Assembly (NCBI GenBank): GCA_023451735.1
Contig: JAEXYH010000085.1
Coordinates: forward strand, 111,064-175,063
DNA length: 64,000 nt
Direction: 5' to 3'
From: Pseudomonadota bacterium
GTDB taxonomy: Bacteria; Pseudomonadota; Alphaproteobacteria; Rhizobiales; Rhizobiaceae
Positions 60,742-64,000 of the stretch are shown here, in pieces. Under the pieces are notes generated by a model that searched no databases, was not told where the DNA came from, and was given only the letters and a program-made list of their open reading frames with translations. How positions within the stretch are numbered: position 1 is the stretch's first letter; every line of letters starts with the position of its first letter. Position numbers and translations under genes: made by a program.

Positions 60742-62157
60742 TCAGGACAGAAAAACCTCGTCCTGAAGGCGCCGCAGCTGCCACAGGGTGGAACTGGCCG
60801 GTTCCTCGACCATCTCGTAGGTAATCGTTGTGCCTGCCGGGATATCGACTAATGCTCGATTGCCGGTGAGCAGATGCGCGCAAGCGGAATTTCCGGGTGC
60901 GATCGGCTGGGCCGGTACGATCCGCGCCGTCGTCTGTGGACTATGATCATTGCCGAACACTTCGCCGGCCTTGATGTCGTGAGCCGCGACCTTAACCAGA
61001 TCGTAGCGCGGCCGGTAATCGTCGGAGCCGGTGTCCAGTCCAAGCAGGCCTGCGACCAAGATCGAGCTTGATGTCTCGACGCCACACAGATGGTAAGGAC
61101 GGTATATGACCGCCGCCGTGTCATCGTAATTTGCGATTTGCCCTTTGGTCGTCAGGACATGGTTCGAATAGGCATTGTCGCAGCGCACGACCAGGAAAAC
61201 GCCACCGCCAAGGCCGCCTTCTGTCGGAGCCCTGAGGCACGTAGCGAGATCGATCACATTCCCCGTCTCGAAAATCCCGCCGTTTTCAGTCTCGCAATAG
61301 GCGACCGGGATTTCGGTTATCCGCAGCGGCGCATGCACCAGCGTGTCGATAGCCGGTGCAAGGCCGGTATAGTTGGCAGCGACAGTCGTTTCGCACAGAT
61401 CATAGGAACCGGGCTGCGGCAGGCCCGCGAGGATTTCGCGGCGACGGGCAACATATTCCGCCGCTTTCCCTTGCGGGATCATACCCAGATATTTGCGGTC
61501 TTCCGGCGCAATCGTAACCGTCTCGACGTAAGGGGCATGGATTTTCTTATCGGTCTTGATCGTCACCGTGCCCCGGGTCTCATCATAAATGAACTCGCCA
61601 TCAGTCGCCTTGCCACCGCTCAGGACTGTCAGTCCGACCGTTTTGGCCCATTCATAGAACTGGATGAGCAGACCATGCTGGTCGCCATCGACCGGAGTGT
61701 AGACGACGCCCGCCTCAGTCGCCTTTTTCTTGAGGATCGGCCCGATCGTGACGTCGCAATCCTTGGTGATCATTGCGACATGCTTGCCGTTTTCGATCGC
61801 CTTCAGTGCATATTCAGCGCTCGCCTCTGGAATGCCGGTCGCTTCACAAACGATATCGACGTCCGCGATTTCGGCGATCAATTCGCACCGGTCGGTATAG
61901 ATGCGTTTGCCGGCCGTGATTGCCTGCTGTGCTTCCGAGTCCGTCTGGCAATAGACGACTGTGGCCGGGTCCACTCCTGCCTTTTCATAGGCACCTTTTG
62001 CTGCGTCAATGGAAATATCGGCCACCGCAATGACAGTCATCATCGGGGTGTGCGGATCCTGGGTGACGATGGCAGTGCCATAGTTACCCGCACCGATAAC
62101 ACCGACCCGAACGCAATCCTTTTTTGCAAACTTCTTATAGAGATGATGATAAATCAT
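60742..62157 (-). CDS. NAD(P)-dependent homoserine-dehydrogenase-like oxidoreductase with SAF domain
   Basis: A 471-residue cytoplasmic dehydrogenase. The Rossmann motif is VRVGVIGAGNYGTAIV, then VDIVCEATGIPEASAEYALK, as in homoserine dehydrogenase-like NAD-binding domains. The C-terminal 90 residues hold a SAF domain (AAHDIKAGEVFG, LVDIPAGTTITYEMVEEP). It is unrelated to LtnD and DenD, the usual tetronate dehydrogenases. It is the first gene of the operon and the likely first enzyme, oxidising the imported acid; the substrate is unknown. The start at 62157 (MIYHHLYKKFAKK) is chosen because upstream in-frame codons look non-coding. Confidence 0.8.
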   Translation of the reverse strand: MIYHHLYKKFAKKDCVRVGVIGAGNYGTAIVTQDPHTPMMTVIAVADISIDAAKGAYEKAGVDPATVVYCQTDSEAQQAITAGKRIYTDRCELIAEIADVDIVCEATGIPEASAEYALKAIENGKHVAMITKDCDVTIGPILKKKATEAGVVYTPVDGDQHGLLIQFYEWAKTVGLTVLSGGKATDGEFIYDETRGTVTIKTDKKIHAPYVETVTIAPEDRKYLGMIPQGKAAEYVARRREILAGLPQPGSYDLCETTVAANYTGLAPAIDTLVHAPLRITEIPVAYCETENGGIFETGNVIDLATCLRAPTEGGLGGGVFLVVRCDNAYSNHVLTTKGQIANYDDTAAVIYRPYHLCGVETSSSILVAGLLGLDTGSDDYRPRYDLVKVAAHDIKAGEVFGNDHSPQTTARIVPAQPIAPGNSACAHLLTGNRALVDIPAGTTITYEMVEEPASSTLWQLRRLQDEVFLS

Positions 62158-62370
62158 TGGTTCAACTCCGTTGATTGCAAAGCTTCGCCGCCATGAAATG
62201 CGCGATAACGCCTTCATGCCGACATCCAACAGCGATGCCTTCTGTTCCTCCGCACGATCTGGCGGATGCCTGATCGAGAAATCTTCGTCCCCACTCCACC
62301 ACGCAACATGGTTTCATCGGATTGTCATAGGAGAGCTTGACGAGCCTGTAAAATTGCGATCTGTCATGAC

Positions 62371-62395
62371 TGGCCATTCCAAAATGGAATGGCCA
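62371..62395. promoter_or_regulatory. 25-bp dyad, putative LysR operator
   Basis: TGGCCATTCCA at 62371-62381 and TGGAATGGCCA at 62385-62395 are perfect reverse complements with an AAA spacer. The core has the T-N11-A form typical of LysR-type sites. It lies 23 bases before the LysR start and about 215 bases before the divergent dehydrogenase gene, so it should serve control of both. Confidence 0.75.
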
Positions 62396-62417
62396 AAATC
62401 GCGTTTGGGATGGAGCG

Positions 62418-63323
62418 ATGGATACTCGCAGCTGGAAGATCGTCGCGGAACTGCACCGGACGTCGAACATCACACACGCTGCCGAAAGGCTGGCAATGAC
62501 GCAGCCAGCACTATCGAAACGGCTTCAGCTGATCGAACACGAACTCGGTTCCCAGCTGGTGGTACGAAGCTCAAAGGGCATCTCGTTCACCCCCCAGGGC
62601 GAATATGTCGCCCAAGAAGCCGAAAAGGCACTGGCGCATTTTGCCGAAGTCCAACGGAAGCTTTCAACGTTCCAAGACAATCGTACCAGCACGATCCGCC
62701 TTGGAATGACGAATTCCTTCGTCCGCTACACACTGCCTCGCCATCTTCGCGCATATAAGGCTGAGTGTTCGAACGTCGATTTCAGCGTCGAGACAGGCGT
62801 CAGTTCGGAAATTGCTGAAAAGCTTGAACGGGGCACCATCCACGTGGGTTTTATCTGCGGCGACATCAAAGGTGATTTCAACCGGCTACAGATCGGAACC
62901 GAGCAGGCATGTCTCGTCAACCTCGAAAGCCTCAGCCTCGAAGAACTGCCGAAAAGGCCGCAGATCACCTATCTGACCGATCCGTTTGCAATCAAGCTAC
63001 TTGAGGATTGGTGGTCCGACCATTTCACTCAAGCGCCCAAAATAGGCATGCGCGCTAATCATGGTGACACCTGCCTAGAGATGATCGCCAACGGGTTGGG
63101 TTACGGTATTTTCCTGTCACCGAAATTCGTCGAAGAAAGCCGCTCGATGTTTCGCATGCCGTTGTTTCACAAGGATGGGCGACCTCTATCGCGCTCATTA
63201 TGGATGGTTTGGAATCGCGAGTGCGACGAAATTCCGCTGGTGCGGGAGTTTCAGAGTTTTATTGAGGCACGCTTCAATCGCCAGGATCGTCCTCAACGCT
63301 CAGGCTTACAGCAAAGCTCTTGA
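62418..63323 (+). CDS. LysR-family regulator of the sugar-acid operon
   Basis: A 301-residue regulator. The N-terminal winged helix has TSNITHAAERLAMTQPALSK and RLQLIEHELGSQLVVRSSKG, and the inducer domain starts at about 90 (TIRLGMTNSFVRYTLPRHLR), ending with ANGLGYGIFLSPKFVEESRS. Its divergent position next to the dehydrogenase gene and the dyad just upstream say it controls the operon, probably activating it with a pathway intermediate as ligand. Ends 155 bases before a strong terminator. Confidence 0.92.
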   Translation: MDTRSWKIVAELHRTSNITHAAERLAMTQPALSKRLQLIEHELGSQLVVRSSKGISFTPQGEYVAQEAEKALAHFAEVQRKLSTFQDNRTSTIRLGMTNSFVRYTLPRHLRAYKAECSNVDFSVETGVSSEIAEKLERGTIHVGFICGDIKGDFNRLQIGTEQACLVNLESLSLEELPKRPQITYLTDPFAIKLLEDWWSDHFTQAPKIGMRANHGDTCLEMIANGLGYGIFLSPKFVEESRSMFRMPLFHKDGRPLSRSLWMVWNRECDEIPLVREFQSFIEARFNRQDRPQRSGLQQSS

Positions 63324-63478
63324 ACGGATGCGACCTTCGGCGTGTGCCTTGATTTCGTTACGCTATTGAATAGCCAGCTAAATCAATCGCGAAATCGGAT
63401 GTCTTACCTGCCGGACATTCCATCTGTCTTTGGCGCTGTGCTCAATCTTCGCGCTTGGACACGGCGCGAGCACGTGCC

Positions 63479-63507
63479 GAAAAGGTGGGCACAAATCCCA
63501 CCTTTTC
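63479..63507. terminator. Bidirectional terminator between lysR and the SnoaL-like gene
   Basis: A perfect 11-bp stem, 63479-63489 with 63497-63507, and a seven-base loop CACAAAT. The arms carry AAAA and TTTT at their outer ends, giving a T-run for either strand. It lies between two convergent genes. Confidence 0.8.
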
Positions 63508-63521
63508 CAGTCGCTGACGGA

Positions 63522-63998
63522 CTATACAACCGATAGGATACCCGGATCTCCGGAGCGCCAGACGTTGTCGACCGTGTTCCGCGTGATCACCCAGATGTCG
63601 CCGCTCCTTGCCAGTTCGACGTCGTAGCGATTCTTCATAAGATAATGGCGGGAGCCGCCGTCCCGCGGAACATGCTGCGCTTCGACGAGCGCGTCCAGGC
63701 GGGCCATATTGCCATTAAGTGTCACACGGGCATTACTGACGGAGTGGGTCGTATCCAGCGTGCTAAGCGACGTCATGAGCGCGGTGACGATGACATCCCT
63801 GCCCTCAATGACCGGATACTCGAACCCTGCTTTCGCCGCCGCCGGGCGAAAATCGGATACGGCATCCTCGGCAAGCGAGGACGAGAGCAGTTCCTTGTCG
63901 CGAAGATCGATTCCTGCGGCAAAACGATACAGAGCTTCGACGACCGCGAGCTTGTCGGCGCTCTGATCGGCAACTGATGGTGGCGTGGTCATGGACAT
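63522..63998 (-). CDS. NTF2/SnoaL-like small-molecule-binding protein
   Basis: A 158-residue protein of the NTF2-like fold. LAVVEALYRFAAGIDLRDKE is the usual N-terminal helix pair, AVIEGRDVIVTALMTSLSTL-like spacing follows, and the C-terminal sheet ends VITRNTVDNVWRSGDPGILS. Such proteins are polyketide cyclases, dehydratases, steroid isomerases or binding proteins. The start may be the ATG at 63998 or the one at 63992; the gene could begin further upstream, past the window edge. Its neighbours are not visible, so no role is proposed. Confidence 0.75.
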   Translation of the reverse strand: MSMTTPPSVADQSADKLAVVEALYRFAAGIDLRDKELLSSSLAEDAVSDFRPAAAKAGFEYPVIEGRDVIVTALMTSLSTLDTTHSVSNARVTLNGNMARLDALVEAQHVPRDGGSRHYLMKNRYDVELARSGDIWVITRNTVDNVWRSGDPGILSVV

Positions 63999-64000
63999 GC

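Noticed and set aside
61090..62196. Open frame of 368 codons on the plus strand
   Set aside because: Antisense to the SAF-domain dehydrogenase; no motif and no plausible start.
1..64000. CRISPR arrays, tRNA, rRNA, insertion sequences, prophage or phage-defence genes
   Set aside because: Looked for throughout; no regular direct repeats, no clover-leaf sequences and no transposase or integrase motifs were seen.

Overview
The window looks like chromosome or large-replicon DNA of an alphaproteobacterium of the Rhizobiales, most likely Rhizobiaceae. The grounds are the GC-rich coding sequence, the tightly overlapping ATGA-type operons, the rhizobial surface-polysaccharide gene types, an HWE-family sensor kinase, and two promoters that fit the alphaproteobacterial general stress sigma factor EcfG (GGAAC-N17-GTT). 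No rRNA, tRNA, CRISPR array, insertion sequence or prophage was recognised. The species cannot be named from the sequence alone.

Layout. (1) 1-947: front part of a CheB-CheR fusion, cut by the left edge. (2) 1.6-31.0 kb: a large extracellular or surface polysaccharide locus. Two tandem LuxR-type regulators with degenerate receiver domains come first, followed by an outer-membrane export protein and a Wzx-type flippase. Two leftward operons follow. One holds a UDP-GlcNAc3NAcA-type amino-sugar set (WbpB/WbpE/WbpD-like) plus a second aminotransferase, an epimerase and an acyltransferase. The other holds a GT26 transferase, the initiating sugar-phosphate transferase, UDP-xylose synthase, and GT8 and GT2 transferases. 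After these come a PhyH-type dioxygenase, several GT4/GT2 transferases, a secreted beta-helix protein, a Wzc/ExoP-like chain-length protein, and gmd-fcl for GDP-L-fucose. No Wzy polymerase was found. (3) 31.2-35.0 kb: paoABC-type periplasmic aldehyde oxidoreductase. (4) 35.1-43.7 kb: a signalling island with an HWE kinase, a lone receiver, a triple-PAS LuxR regulator, a double-domain KaiC-like ATPase directly followed by a hybrid kinase, then a CsbD-like stress protein and a small unknown gene, each behind an EcfG-type promoter.

(5) 43.9-47.5 kb: a six-gene arsenic operon (arsR-arsN2-arsC(Trx type)-acr3-arsC(Grx type)-arsH), headed by a perfect 25-bp inverted repeat that duplicates the first codons of arsR. 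(6) 47.6-55.6 kb: a FecI-FecR-TonB receptor-ABC importer operon for ferric siderophore uptake. (7) 55.8-63.3 kb: a catabolic operon for an unidentified small sugar acid: SAF-domain dehydrogenase, CitMHS carrier, Asp/Glu-racemase-family protein, OtnK-like kinase, OtnC-like decarboxylase and a TauE-family permease, with a divergent LysR regulator. (8) 63.5 kb to the end: an NTF2/SnoaL-like protein.

The most promising candidates for undescribed biology are the KaiC-hybrid kinase pair, whose second KaiC phosphosite is Tyr instead of Thr and which has no KaiA or KaiB beside it, and the sugar-acid operon, where the usual tetronate dehydrogenase and isomerase appear to be replaced by unrelated protein families. 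All family assignments come from reading motifs by eye; no database search was run.
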